A stretch of 24,861 bases of DNA, from positions 1 to 24,861 of the forward strand of contig DMES01000051.1 in NCBI GenBank assembly GCA_003450815.1, given 5' to 3'. The notes under the pieces were generated by a model. That model had not been told where the DNA came from. It saw only the letters and a program-made list of their open reading frames with translations, and ran no database searches. Each line of letters starts with the position of its first letter. Positions within the stretch are counted from its first letter, which is position 1. This DNA comes from Elusimicrobiota bacterium. Its GTDB lineage: Bacteria > Elusimicrobiota > Elusimicrobia > Elusimicrobiales > UBA9959. A program made the position numbers and the translations under genes. Positions 1 to 8,160 of this stretch are shown here, piece by piece.

Positions 1-19
1 ATGACTTTTTCAGTGCCCC
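1..19 (+). repeat. Dispersed repeat end (ACTTTTTCAGTGCCCC family), cut by window edge
   Basis: These 19 bases are identical to positions 24082-24100. A 20-bp overlapping match in reverse orientation lies at 23511-23530. At 24100 the same sequence forms the right end of a 150-bp segment with terminal inverted repeats, so this is probably the right end of another copy whose body lies outside the window. It ends only 6 bases before the lgt start codon and so takes up the place where a Shine-Dalgarno sequence would be. Confidence 0.6.
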
Positions 20-25
20 CTAACT

Positions 26-808
26 ATGCACCCTTTTATATTTGAAGCGGGCCGGTTTCATTTGCCGGCTTATGGCCTAGCGGTGGCCGCGGGCTACCTG
101 GCGGCTTTGCTCTATTTAAACTTCAAAGCGAAGGCCTTCGCCATTGATAAAGAAAAACTGCAGGACCTGGTTTTCTGGACCATACTGGCGGGCATGGGCG
201 GAGCTAAAATCTTTTACGCCGTCACCTATTGGAGTTCGTTCGGAGATAGTTTTACGGAAAGAACGGTTTATTTATTTAAAACTTTTCAGTATGGCTTTGT
301 CTTTTACGGCGGGCTGCTAACCGGCGGAGCGACATTCTTCATAAAAGCGCGCAAAAGCGGCCTGGACTTTCTTAAAACGGCCGATCTATGCGCACCGGCG
401 CTGGCGCTTGGGCAGGCTTTCGGTCGGCTCGGCTGTTTTTTTGCGGGCTGCTGTTACGGCCGCCCCACAGACTCTATATTCGGGGTGGTGTTCTCCGACC
501 CGCGCTGTGAACTGAACCCGGCGTACATCGGTGTTAAAATACATCCCACCCAGCTTTACGAAGCCGCCGGTAACCTGCTAATTTTCCTTATCCTGAACTT
601 TATGCTTTCAAAAGAAGAAAAAAGAGCCCGCATCGGCGCGGTAATAATGGCATATGCCGCCTTGTATTCTACACTTCGTTTTTCTGTTGAATTTTTACGC
701 GGCGACGACCGCGGCGGCTTTGCGCTGGGACTTTCACCCGCCCAGGTTATTTCGCTTATTATATTTATTGTCGTTATTGTCTATTCACTAGCAGTCAGAG
801 CTGACTAA
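26..808 (+). CDS. lgt: Prolipoprotein diacylglyceryl transferase (divergent Lgt)
   Basis: Integral inner-membrane enzyme that moves a diacylglyceryl group from phosphatidylglycerol to the lipobox cysteine of prolipoproteins, the first step of lipoprotein maturation. The 260-residue protein has about seven hydrophobic segments, the N-terminal MHPFIF...YGL signature, FYGGLLTGG near residue 95, the RLGCFFAGCCYGRP block near residues 136-149 and HPTQLYEA near 175. Length is normal for the family. It differs from E. coli Lgt: the His of HGG is Tyr, and the Asn and Glu of the R-x-G-N...E-x-x-G signature are both Cys. This GCCYG form is, to my knowledge, common in deltaproteobacterial and related homologues annotated as Lgt. 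The start is set by the family N-terminus; no Shine-Dalgarno is visible because a repeat ends just upstream. The pseudouridine synthase gene begins 11 bases after the stop, so the two are probably co-transcribed. Confidence 0.85.
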   Translation: MHPFIFEAGRFHLPAYGLAVAAGYLAALLYLNFKAKAFAIDKEKLQDLVFWTILAGMGGAKIFYAVTYWSSFGDSFTERTVYLFKTFQYGFVFYGGLLTGGATFFIKARKSGLDFLKTADLCAPALALGQAFGRLGCFFAGCCYGRPTDSIFGVVFSDPRCELNPAYIGVKIHPTQLYEAAGNLLIFLILNFMLSKEEKRARIGAVIMAYAALYSTLRFSVEFLRGDDRGGFALGLSPAQVISLIIFIVVIVYSLAVRAD

Positions 809-819
809 AACGAGGTTAT

Positions 820-1731
820 ATGAAAAAAAACAGTCTTAAATTGATTTTCACAGGCCCGATAAAACGCCTGGACGCTTTTATTTCAAGCCGGCATGAGGAA
901 TTTTCAAGGGAATTTTCAAAAAAGCTTATCGCGGACGGCTTGGCGCTTGTTAACGGAGAAAAGTACAAACCGTCCTATATCTTAAAGGAAGGCGACCAGG
1001 TGGAAATCTGCCTGCCTGAGCGCGCTGATACGCCGTTTGAGTTTGAGAAGTTGGTCCTATTTGAAGACGAGAGCCTTCTTGCCGTAGCCAAGCCTGCTGG
1101 TTTATGCGTGCACCCTACCGATTCCAACTGGGAACGCACGCCGCAGGCCTCCCTCCTGCGCGAAGAAACGCTGGTCTCCCTTCTGTTCAGCGCAAGACCG
1201 GAACTGGCCGCTTTGCCGCGCCTGGGGCTTGTGCACCGCCTTGACCGCGACACCAGCGGGGTAATGCTGGTGGCAAAAAACGAAACTGCCCGCATGGCAT
1301 TGAGCGTACAGTTCAGGGACCGCCTGGCAAAAAAGCGCTACCTTGCGGCGGTCAGCGGCCGGCCCCTAAAAGACACAGGCATAATTGACGCGCCCATAGG
1401 CCGGGCCTCCGGTTTTAAAAAAATTAAAGTGTGGGAATACGGGCGGGACGCCATTACCGAGTATACTGTAAAAGAAAAAGCGAAAAAACACACCCTGCTT
1501 GACATAAGCCCCCACACTGGCCGCACCAACCAGATAAGGATACACCTGTCCTACATCGGCCACCCTGTGATAGGCGACAAGCTCTACGGCGGAGAAAGCG
1601 CGGCCCGTATGCTTTTACATTCCGCAAAAATAACCTTTTCCCACCCCGACACCGGCAAAAGCAAAACCATCTCGGCCCCAGTCCCCCCCGAATTCAAAAA
1701 AGCCTGGGCAAAAGTAAAGAAAGAAGAATAA
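820..1731 (+). CDS. RluA-family 23S rRNA/tRNA pseudouridine synthase
   Basis: Converts specific uridines of structured RNA to pseudouridine in the cytoplasm. The 303-residue protein has an S4-like RNA-binding region (about residues 13-65) followed by the RluA catalytic domain (about 75-290). The catalytic motif HRLDRDTSG places the nucleophilic Asp at residue 142, and the conserved GRTNQIRIH and GHPVIGDKLYGG motifs follow. Domain order and length match RluC/RluD-type enzymes, but the target uridines cannot be assigned from sequence, so no gene symbol is given. It starts 11 bases after lgt with CGAGG as a plausible ribosome-binding site. The unit ends at the hairpin at 1768-1817, shared with the convergent GH57 gene. 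Confidence 0.9.
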   Translation: MKKNSLKLIFTGPIKRLDAFISSRHEEFSREFSKKLIADGLALVNGEKYKPSYILKEGDQVEICLPERADTPFEFEKLVLFEDESLLAVAKPAGLCVHPTDSNWERTPQASLLREETLVSLLFSARPELAALPRLGLVHRLDRDTSGVMLVAKNETARMALSVQFRDRLAKKRYLAAVSGRPLKDTGIIDAPIGRASGFKKIKVWEYGRDAITEYTVKEKAKKHTLLDISPHTGRTNQIRIHLSYIGHPVIGDKLYGGESAARMLLHSAKITFSHPDTGKSKTISAPVPPEFKKAWAKVKKEE

Positions 1732-1767
1732 GGAACTTTGTGTTTGGGTTGTAACCTATTAAACTGC

Positions 1768-1817
1768 ATCCAAATTCTGATCTGAGAATCACACGATTCT
1801 CCGATTAGAATTTGGAT
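1768..1817. terminator. Large hairpin between convergent genes
   Basis: Arms 1768-1790 and 1795-1817 are 23 bases each with a 4-base loop (ACAC). All positions pair except one T-C mismatch and one G-T wobble. The right arm contains the stop codon and last codons of the GH57 gene, so the hairpin is part of both transcripts. There is no strong T-run on either side. It may act as a two-way terminator or a 3'-end stabiliser rather than a textbook intrinsic terminator. Confidence 0.55.
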
Positions 1818-3406
1818 ACGGAAGAAAACACCCTGAAATCAAGCCGCGCAAAAATATTGTTTTTTGTCTCCAGCTCGCGAAGGTTCGTTTCATCCACCTT
1901 TTTTTCCAGCACCTCGCCAAGCAGACGGCGGGCATTGGCAGCGTGAGACTCAATCCGGCTTTTGGCGTAGCCGCCGTGGGAACCTATATAAAGCAGGAAC
2001 GCCCAGTCTGAGGACTGCGCAAGCAGAACCTCTCTGGCGGCCTGGTTAAGCGCGCGCTCCACCGGGCGCGGCAGATCCTGGCTGCAAAAGCGGTTCGCCG
2101 CATTTACCATCCTTTCTGTGACGACCGCCACCAGCGGGTAAATAAAATCGTTGGTTTCATTCAGCCAGGGGTCAAAATAGCCGTTTTCCCCCCACGAAGA
2201 GATTTGCGGCGTCAGTTCCTGCGGCTCGGAGCAGGAATTAATATATTCGCTCGGAGTGACGAACTGAAGCGGCAGGCGCTCGGAGCGGATGCGGCGGAGC
2301 ATGCTTTCCAGAAAAGCCGGCCCCTCAAACCACCAGTGCCCGAACAATTCGGCGTCATAACAGCCCACGATCACCGGCCTTATCCCTTTTGAAGCATAAA
2401 GCCCGTCTATCTGCGCCAGACGCTTGGACAGAAAATCCTCGGCCTGCCGTTCCACCGTGGCCATAGCCTCGTCAGGATCGTAAGGCAGCTTCTGGTTCAA
2501 GGGCACATTGCCGCCCGTTATTTTGTAATATTTCAGCCCTATCGGCCGCCGGCCCCCGTCGCCAAGATACGGCTTCAGATACTGTTCGTCCGCATCGTAG
2601 CCCAGGTCGCGATAAAATTCCCGGTATGCCGAAGCGCCCGGGTAACCGAATTTGGAACTCCATACTTCCCTTGAAGATTGGGCGTCGCGTGAAAAAACCG
2701 AAACCCCGTTAGGCGTCCGGTAGGCGGAATACACCCCGTTTCTGGGAGAATCGGAAAACTCAACCGCGTGCGCTTCGGTAAAAATGTACTTGAAACCGGA
2801 AAGTTTAAGGTAAGGGTTCAGCCCGGGGGAATAAGCGCACTCCGGCAGCCAAAAACCCGCCGGTTTGCGGTTAAAGCGTTCAAAATAATCATCGGCGGCC
2901 ACTGACATCTGGGCGCGCAAAGCCTCGGGATGCGTCAAAAGCGGCAAAATAGCGTGCGTGGCCGAGCTGGTTATTATCTCTATCTGGCCCGCATGCTGAA
3001 GGGCCTTTAGCGGAGTAATAAGGTCGCCGCTGTATTTGTGCAGCACGGCGGCGGCGTCCGAGTAGAGCTTCTGGTAAAGTTTAACCGTCTTGTGGAAAGC
3101 CGGCTCGGAGGCGGTACGCTCCAGTTCACGCTCAAGAAGCTCAAGCCTCGATTCCAGATACTCCCCCAGCTTTTTTTCCAGAGCCTCGTTTTCAAGCATG
3201 GCCCCCAGCGTCGGAGAAATGGAAAGCGTCACTCCGGGACGTATCCCGTCGGCAACCAGGCGTTCAAAAACAGAAATAAGCGGGATATAGGTTTCTGCCA
3301 CAGCCTCAAAAAACCAGTTTTCTTCAAGGTACTGGCTGCTCTGCGGATGGTTAATGTAAGGTAGGTGCGCGTGCAGCACCAGCATCATGGAGCCCTTGGA
3401 GCTCAT
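1805..3406 (-). CDS. GH57 1,4-alpha-glucan branching enzyme (DUF1957 type)
   Basis: Introduces alpha-1,6 branches into glycogen-like alpha-1,4-glucan in the cytoplasm. The 533-residue protein shows the GH57 motifs in order: HAHLPY (residues 12-17), the nucleophile motif WLPECAY with Glu189, and CYDAELFGHWW with the acid/base Asp351. A helical DUF1957-like C-terminal region covers roughly residues 430-525. Length matches bacterial GH57 branching enzymes of about 525-570 residues. Its ATG overlaps the stop codon of the DUF4912 gene as ATGA at 3403-3406, indicating translational coupling. The last codons lie in the hairpin at 1768-1817. An alpha-amylase or 4-alpha-glucanotransferase function is the main alternative, but the DUF1957 tail and motif set favour branching. 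Confidence 0.88.
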   Translation of the reverse strand: MSSKGSMMLVLHAHLPYINHPQSSQYLEENWFFEAVAETYIPLISVFERLVADGIRPGVTLSISPTLGAMLENEALEKKLGEYLESRLELLERELERTASEPAFHKTVKLYQKLYSDAAAVLHKYSGDLITPLKALQHAGQIEIITSSATHAILPLLTHPEALRAQMSVAADDYFERFNRKPAGFWLPECAYSPGLNPYLKLSGFKYIFTEAHAVEFSDSPRNGVYSAYRTPNGVSVFSRDAQSSREVWSSKFGYPGASAYREFYRDLGYDADEQYLKPYLGDGGRRPIGLKYYKITGGNVPLNQKLPYDPDEAMATVERQAEDFLSKRLAQIDGLYASKGIRPVIVGCYDAELFGHWWFEGPAFLESMLRRIRSERLPLQFVTPSEYINSCSEPQELTPQISSWGENGYFDPWLNETNDFIYPLVAVVTERMVNAANRFCSQDLPRPVERALNQAAREVLLAQSSDWAFLLYIGSHGGYAKSRIESHAANARRLLGEVLEKKVDETNLRELETKNNIFARLDFRVFSSVSKF

Positions 3407-3825
3407 GGCAGCGCCTTCTTCATAAACTCAGCGCTGGAGTAGGTTGAGCCGGCGGCCAACGGCGAGGAAACCGGAAGGGTGACGGAATTTGAGTCAAGAA
3501 GTTTCTCACAGGCACCGTCCGGCTTAACGCCGTATAGCGCGGCGAAATACACCCTGCCTTCAAGCGGAGGTTTCAGATAAGCCTTCAGCGAATCCCAGGC
3601 GAAAGCGGCTTCGCCGGCAGGAGTCTTGTCTTCAGCATAAAAAAGGCGTATCTTTATTTCGGGAGCATATGAGCCATCCCTGAAAGCTGCGGCTTTGTGG
3701 GGATTAAATTGCCAAAAAACAAAAACGGACGCGGGGTTCCTGGCAAGCATAACCAGGCTGTCCGTCTCCAGGGACTTTAATTTTTCCTGCCCGGTTTCCA
3801 CCGCGCCGGTTGTCAGTTCTCCCAT
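3403..3825 (-). CDS. DUF4912 domain protein
   Basis: A 140-residue protein without signal peptide or membrane segment. The stretch from DSLVMLARNPASVFVFWQF (about residues 21-39) is the typical start of a DUF4912 domain, which continues to about residue 115. The function of DUF4912 is not established. In several phyla it is encoded beside GH57 branching enzymes or glucan phosphorylase/amylase genes, and here the two genes overlap as ATGA. A role in binding glucan or regulating the branching enzyme is therefore an inference from context. An AT-rich TTATAA-containing stretch lies only a few bases before the start, so the mRNA leader may be very short. Confidence 0.75.
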   Translation of the reverse strand: MGELTTGAVETGQEKLKSLETDSLVMLARNPASVFVFWQFNPHKAAAFRDGSYAPEIKIRLFYAEDKTPAGEAAFAWDSLKAYLKPPLEGRVYFAALYGVKPDGACEKLLDSNSVTLPVSSPLAAGSTYSSAEFMKKALP

Positions 3826-3864
3826 AGGTTATAATCTACAAAAAATAGCCGCGGATTAAAATGT

Positions 3865-3921
3865 TTTTTTTATCTGAAAAATGCGTCCACAAAACAATGA
3901 CACATTTTTCAGATAAAAAAA
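3865..3921. repeat. Perfect 19-bp AT-rich inverted repeat
   Basis: Arms 3865-3883 (T7-ATCTGAAAAATG) and 3903-3921 are perfect reverse complements separated by 19 bases. The T-run lies on the 5' arm on both strands, so this is not an intrinsic terminator. It sits between the DUF4912 gene and the structured region at 3954-4130. It could be a protein-binding site, a cruciform or the remains of a small mobile element; the sequence alone does not decide. Confidence 0.7.
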
Positions 3922-3953
3922 TCATCCATAAGCCTTTTAAAATGGAGCGGGTG

Positions 3954-4130
3954 CCGACGGAGCCGGGTTAGCGGGGCCTTCGCGAATCTGAGGCTTACGC
4001 AAGCGCCGAAGATTCGTGGTGGAAGCCGACCACGGTGTGGGAGGCTGTCTCCGCATCCCGGTCCGGCGGCAGGCCCCGCGAACCAATTCAGGGGTCATGG
4101 GACACCCAAAAGCCAAAAGGCTCTCGTCGG
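3954..4130. ncRNA. Candidate structured RNA of about 180 nt, family unknown
   Basis: No credible coding region lies here, yet nested long-range complementarity is strong. P1 pairs CCGACG (3954-3959) with CGTCGG (4125-4130) and GAGCC (3960-3964) with GGCTC (4119-4123), leaving one bulged base. P2 pairs 3966-3978 with 4072-4084, 12 of 13 pairs and very GC-rich. Inside are CGAATCT/AGATTCG (3983-3989 with 4010-4016), CGTGGT/ACCACG (4015-4020 with 4029-4034, competing with the former for two bases) and GGAG/CTCC (4040-4043 with 4049-4052). GGGT/ACCC (4092-4095 with 4104-4107) lies between P2 and P1. A T6 run follows at about 4142-4147 on the plus strand; on the minus strand a T7 run follows 33 bases past P1. 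I found no signature of RNase P, SRP RNA, tmRNA or a known riboswitch. The strand is undecided: a minus-strand RNA would be a leader of the DUF4912-GH57 unit. Confidence 0.45.
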
Positions 4131-4187
4131 GAAAAGCAGTATTTTTTATGGCAACTCGGAAGTCAGGGAAATAGTTTTAAATATGTT

Positions 4188-4223
4188 CCGGCCCGTATGG
4201 ATTTACAATCCCATACGGGCCGG
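4188..4223 (-). terminator. Terminator of the acpS-acs-acp-kbl unit
   Basis: A perfect 13-bp stem CCGGCCCGTATGG (4188-4200) pairs with 4211-4223 around a 10-base loop. It starts 30 bases past the kbl stop codon. In the minus direction it is followed by an AT-rich tail (AACATATTTAAAACTATTT), not a pure T-run. Position and stem strength support transcription termination. Confidence 0.65.
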
Positions 4224-4252
4224 GTTGCGCAGACAAGAAGCTTTAACTAATT

Positions 4253-5500
<1,248 letters not shown>

Positions 5501-5501
5501 A

Positions 5502-5765
5502 TCAGACCTTTCCTCCCACAAATGTTTGCACAAGCGCGGTGATCCGGTTCACGTTGTCAAACGCCTCCGGAGTGGCTTTGTCGTCGGGAATCTGGATTTT
5601 GTACTTGTTTTCCAGAAAGCGCTTCAAAGATACCATGGAGAAAGAATCCACAATCCCACCGGAGATCAGCGGCGTGTCGCAGTTGATCTCCTGGTCATCG
5701 TCCTCCAGATACTCAGCCTTCACATATTTCAGAACTGCACCGCGGATATCTTCAGTAGTTTCCAT
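5502..5765 (-). CDS. Acyl carrier protein, non-FAS type
   Basis: Acidic 87-residue carrier protein of one phosphopantetheine-binding domain. The attachment motif GGIVDSFSMVSL places the modified serine at Ser41 (D-S-F in place of the D-S-L of fatty-acid-synthase AcpP). The flanking helices have normal length. The deviation from DSL and the absence of any fab genes nearby point to a specialised carrier, not the housekeeping AcpP. GAGGAG gives a good ribosome-binding site, and a perfect hairpin (5779-5807) lies just upstream of it. The stop is one base from the kbl start, so carrier and oxoamine synthase are probably made together. The acpS gene in the same unit could supply the phosphopantetheinyl group, and the AMP-forming ligase could load it. 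Confidence 0.85.
   Translation of the reverse strand: METTEDIRGAVLKYVKAEYLEDDDQEINCDTPLISGGIVDSFSMVSLKRFLENKYKIQIPDDKATPEAFDNVNRITALVQTFVGGKV
5507..5517 (-). promoter_or_regulatory. Strong ribosome-binding site fixing the kbl start
   Basis: GGGAGGAAAGG on the minus strand lies 6 bases before the ATG at 5500 and inside the last codons of acp. It supports the 415-residue start and translational coupling of acp and kbl. Confidence 0.75.
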
Positions 5766-5778
5766 TATCTTCTCCTCT

Positions 5779-5807
5779 CAAATTGACCGCTAAAGGCGGT
5801 CAATTTG
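5779..5807 (-). promoter_or_regulatory. Perfect 12-bp hairpin directly upstream of the acp ribosome-binding site
   Basis: CAAATTGACCGC (5779-5790) pairs perfectly with 5796-5807 around a 5-base loop. On the minus-strand mRNA its 3' edge touches the GAGAGGAG ribosome-binding site of acp. No T-run follows. It could stabilise a processed acp-kbl mRNA or control access to the ribosome-binding site. A small GAGAAA/TTTCTC hairpin lies further upstream at 5822-5837. Confidence 0.55.
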
Positions 5808-5847
5808 ATCAACAAAATAGAGAGAAATCACTTTCTCCCTCAATTCC

Positions 5848-5885
5848 CCTCTTACCAGAAGGGCACCCCGCCCTTCCGGGCGAGG
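5848..5885 (-). promoter_or_regulatory. GC-rich hairpin between acs and acp
   Basis: Core stem GAAGGGC (5858-5864) pairs with GCCCTTC (5870-5876) around loop ACCCC. It extends past small internal mismatches through CC/GG and CCTC (5848-5851) with GAGG (5882-5885). It is one of a row of hairpins in the gap between the ligase and carrier genes, an arrangement typical of mRNA processing or attenuation sites. The role is inferred. Confidence 0.5.
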
Positions 5886-5890
5886 TATGG

Positions 5891-5928
5891 TAAAAATTTT
5901 TGCCACACATCCCCGGCAAAAATTTTTA
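5891..5928. repeat. TAAAAATTTTTGC palindrome, copy 1
   Basis: TAAAAATTTTTGCC (5891-5904) and its exact reverse complement (5915-5928) flank a 10-base spacer. The TAA stop codon of the acs gene is the outermost triplet of this copy (5926-5928). Other copies are at 8134, 9098 and 12463. Confidence 0.8.
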
Positions 5929-7644
5929 ATCGTTCTCCAGTGTAGAGATGTCGCCGATTTCCTGCCCCCATTCTTTGGCTTTAAGAACACGGCGCATGAT
6001 CTTGCCGCTGCGCGTTTTGGGGAGCAGAGGCGTAAACTCTATTTCCTGCGGCATGGCGAGCGGCGAGAGTTTTTTGCGGATGAAATTCATGATTTCAAGA
6101 ATGAGGTCGTCGCTCCCGCTGAAACCCGGCTTAAGCGTCACGAAAGCCTTCACCACCTCCATATTGATTTCATCCGGCTTGGAAACCACGGCGGATTCCG
6201 CCACCGCCGGGTGTTCCAGCAGCGCCGATTCCACCTCAAAGGGGCTTACCAGATGCCCGGCCGTGTTGATTATATCGTCGTCGCGTCCCACAAACCAGTA
6301 GTAACCGTCCATATCGCGGGTAGCCCGGTCGCCGGTAAGATACCACCCATTCCTGAACTTCTTCTTATAGGCTTCCTCGTTGTTCCAATACCCGCGCAGC
6401 ATCGCCGGCCAGTCAGGCTTGATAGCTATCAGGCCGACCTTTCCGGTCTCAGTGAACGGCTCAAAGGTCTGCATATCCAGCAGCGTCGCCGTTATACCGG
6501 GGAAGGGTTTACACATGGAGCCCGGTTTAATTTTGACTCCCGGATAATTGGAGATCATTATAGAGCCGGTTTCGGTCTGCCAGTAGCTGTCATGAAAAGG
6601 CAGGCCGAACACGCGCTCGGACCACACAACAGCCTCGGCGTTCAAAGGCTCCCCTACGCTGGCCAGGTGCCGCAGGCTTGAAAGGTCGTGCTGCTTTACC
6701 ACCGCATCACCGGCCTTCATCAGCGCCCGTATAGCGGTAGGGGCGGAATACCAGACCGTGACGCGGTGTTTCTGTATGAACTGGTACCAGCTCTCCGCCG
6801 TAAATCCCACATCCAGCACGCACTGCGTTACGCCCATGCTCCACGGGCCGACTATGCCGTAAGAGGTGCCGGTAACCCAGCCCGGGTCCGCCGTGCACCA
6901 GTAGATGTCGTCGTCATGCAGGTCCAGCACCCATTTGGTGGTAAGATATTGTGAGATGAGCGAATAGTGGACATGGCGGGCGCCCTTGGGCATCCCAGTG
7001 GTTCCCGAGGTGTAATGGAGCACCGAAGGCGACTCCGCTTTGGTAGCCGCGGACTGGAAATTTTCAACGGGCACGGCATGTTCCAGCGAGAAAGCCACTT
7101 CGCGCTCCTGCAGGGGTTTTTTGCCGTCATCGTCCACCACAATGATATGTTTCAGGCAGGGAAGCTTCTCGCGCAGTTTACGCACCTTGCCGACATGCTT
7201 GCGCTGGGTTATAATGGCTTTTGTCTGCGCGTTCTCAAGCCTCACAAGCAGAGATTCGTCGCCGAAAGCCGAGAACAGGGGCTGGGCCACTGCGCCGGTC
7301 TTCAGGACGCCAAGGAAACCGAGGTACAGCTCGGGGATACGATCAAGGAACAGACAGACTCTTTCCTCTCTTTCGATACCCAGCCCTTTAAGGAAGGCCG
7401 CGATGGTGTTTGACGCTAGGCGAAGGTCATTAAAGGTGTAGCGCTTCTCCACACCGCCCATCCCTTCCCAGATAAAGGCGGTCTTGGCGGCCTTACCCAT
7501 ATTGCATATCCGGTCCGTACAATACCAGCCGATATTTATATCGTCTCCCGGTTTATAGCCGAGTTCCTTTTCGGCGATAGCCCAAGTTAGACCCTTCACC
7601 TGTTCCTCGTACGATCCTATATTTGACTTGGTTATTGTTTTCAT
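5926..7644 (-). CDS. acsA: AMP-forming acetyl-CoA synthetase-like acyl-activating enzyme
   Basis: ANL-superfamily ligase that activates a carboxylate as acyl-AMP and transfers it to a thiol, usually CoA. The 572-residue protein has YTSGTTGMPKGARHVH (211-226), YWQTETG (354-360), TGDRATRD (437-444), GRDDDIINTAGHLVSPFEVES (from 453, hinge and A8 region) and TRSGKIMRR with catalytic Lys548. Length equals that of Bacillus-type AcsA. Trp355 in WQTETG aligns with the Trp that closes the acyl pocket of acetate-specific enzymes and is Gly in medium-chain ligases, so a small substrate such as acetate is expected. It begins one base after the acpS stop with GAGGGATAAG as ribosome-binding site. It lies in one unit with a carrier protein and Kbl; whether it loads CoA, the carrier or both is open. 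Confidence 0.85.
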   Translation of the reverse strand: MKTITKSNIGSYEEQVKGLTWAIAEKELGYKPGDDINIGWYCTDRICNMGKAAKTAFIWEGMGGVEKRYTFNDLRLASNTIAAFLKGLGIEREERVCLFLDRIPELYLGFLGVLKTGAVAQPLFSAFGDESLLVRLENAQTKAIITQRKHVGKVRKLREKLPCLKHIIVVDDDGKKPLQEREVAFSLEHAVPVENFQSAATKAESPSVLHYTSGTTGMPKGARHVHYSLISQYLTTKWVLDLHDDDIYWCTADPGWVTGTSYGIVGPWSMGVTQCVLDVGFTAESWYQFIQKHRVTVWYSAPTAIRALMKAGDAVVKQHDLSSLRHLASVGEPLNAEAVVWSERVFGLPFHDSYWQTETGSIMISNYPGVKIKPGSMCKPFPGITATLLDMQTFEPFTETGKVGLIAIKPDWPAMLRGYWNNEEAYKKKFRNGWYLTGDRATRDMDGYYWFVGRDDDIINTAGHLVSPFEVESALLEHPAVAESAVVSKPDEINMEVVKAFVTLKPGFSGSDDLILEIMNFIRKKLSPLAMPQEIEFTPLLPKTRSGKIMRRVLKAKEWGQEIGDISTLEND

Positions 7645-7645
7645 C

Positions 7646-8020
7646 TTATCCCTCCATAATGACGACGGCGCTTGAGTAGTTTTTTATATGCGTAAGCGAG
7701 ACATGAATGCCGCGGATCTTGCGCTTCCCGCAAAGCTCTTTAGCCTTGCCTCGAAGGACGATTTCTGGTTTACCCAGACGGTCGTTTATAACCTCAACCT
7801 CATTAAAAGCCAGACCGCCGCTATACCCTGTTCCTAAAGCCTTAAAAAAAGCCTCTTTGGCGGCGAACCTGGCCGCATAATTCCGGGCCTTGCCGTGTTT
7901 AAGCTCGCAGTAAGCTATTTCCCTGTCCGAAAAATATCGTTCCTTAAAACCGTCTGACTTAACGATTTCTCTGCCGACCCTGGCAACCTCTATAGTGTCG
8001 ATTCCTATCCCAAAAATCAT
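7646..8020 (-). CDS. acpS: Holo-[acyl-carrier-protein] synthase
   Basis: Transfers 4'-phosphopantetheine from CoA to the serine of apo-carrier proteins, using Mg2+. The 124-residue protein begins with the typical MIFGIGID (metal ligand Asp8) and has RFAAKEAFFKALGTG with metal ligand Glu56 and HVSLTHIKNYSSAVVI near the end. ATG at 8020 is chosen because it gives the family N-terminus and because a good promoter ends just upstream. A longer in-frame GTG at 8092 would run through that promoter. No Shine-Dalgarno is visible, in line with a very short leader. It is the first gene of the unit acpS-acs-acp-kbl, so its dedicated substrate may be the carrier encoded at 5502-5765 as well as cellular AcpP. 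Confidence 0.9.
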   Translation of the reverse strand: MIFGIGIDTIEVARVGREIVKSDGFKERYFSDREIAYCELKHGKARNYAARFAAKEAFFKALGTGYSGGLAFNEVEVINDRLGKPEIVLRGKAKELCGKRKIRGIHVSLTHIKNYSSAVVIMEG

Positions 8021-8031
8021 ATTAAGATTCA

Positions 8032-8061
8032 ATAATACACTATTCGCGTAAGGACTGACAA
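8032..8061 (-). promoter_or_regulatory. Sigma70-type promoter of the acpS-acs-acp-kbl unit
   Basis: On the minus strand TTGTCA (8056-8061) and TATTAT (8032-8037) are spaced by 18 bases. The expected transcription start falls a few bases before the ATG at 8020, so the mRNA would be nearly leaderless. This agrees with the missing ribosome-binding site of acpS. Confidence 0.55.
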
Positions 8062-8133
8062 GACTTGGGAACTGACCGAAGACTGTCAGCACCTGAGTTT
8101 GCCTGCGTATTCCCGCAAAATGGATTTTAATGG

Positions 8134-8160
8134 TAAAAATTTTTGCCGTAAAAATTTTTA
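8134..8160. repeat. TAAAAATTTTTGC palindrome, copy 2
   Basis: TAAAAATTTTT (8134-8144) and its reverse complement (8150-8160) flank GCCGT. The right half has GT in place of GC, so this copy is slightly degraded. It directly abuts the stop codon (8161-8163) of the PorV-like gene and is the last feature before the acpS upstream region. Confidence 0.75.

Noticed and set aside
3954..4130. RNase P RNA, SRP RNA, tmRNA, 6S RNA or cobalamin riboswitch for the structured region
   Set aside because: None of the sequence signatures I know for these (for example GAGGAAAGUCC, GGAAGGAAGCAGCC, GCCACUG) occur on either strand. 6S RNA cannot be fully excluded because it is defined mainly by shape.
4035..4250. 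Plus-strand open frame of 71 codons after the DUF4912 upstream region
   Set aside because: It overlaps both the structured RNA helices and the kbl terminator, and its composition is not protein-like.
5887..6681. Long plus-strand open frame (264 codons) opposite the acyl-activating ligase
   Set aside because: It is antisense to a gene with all ANL motifs. The translation is rich in His, Arg and Gln without domains, as expected of an opposite-strand shadow in GC-rich third-position DNA.
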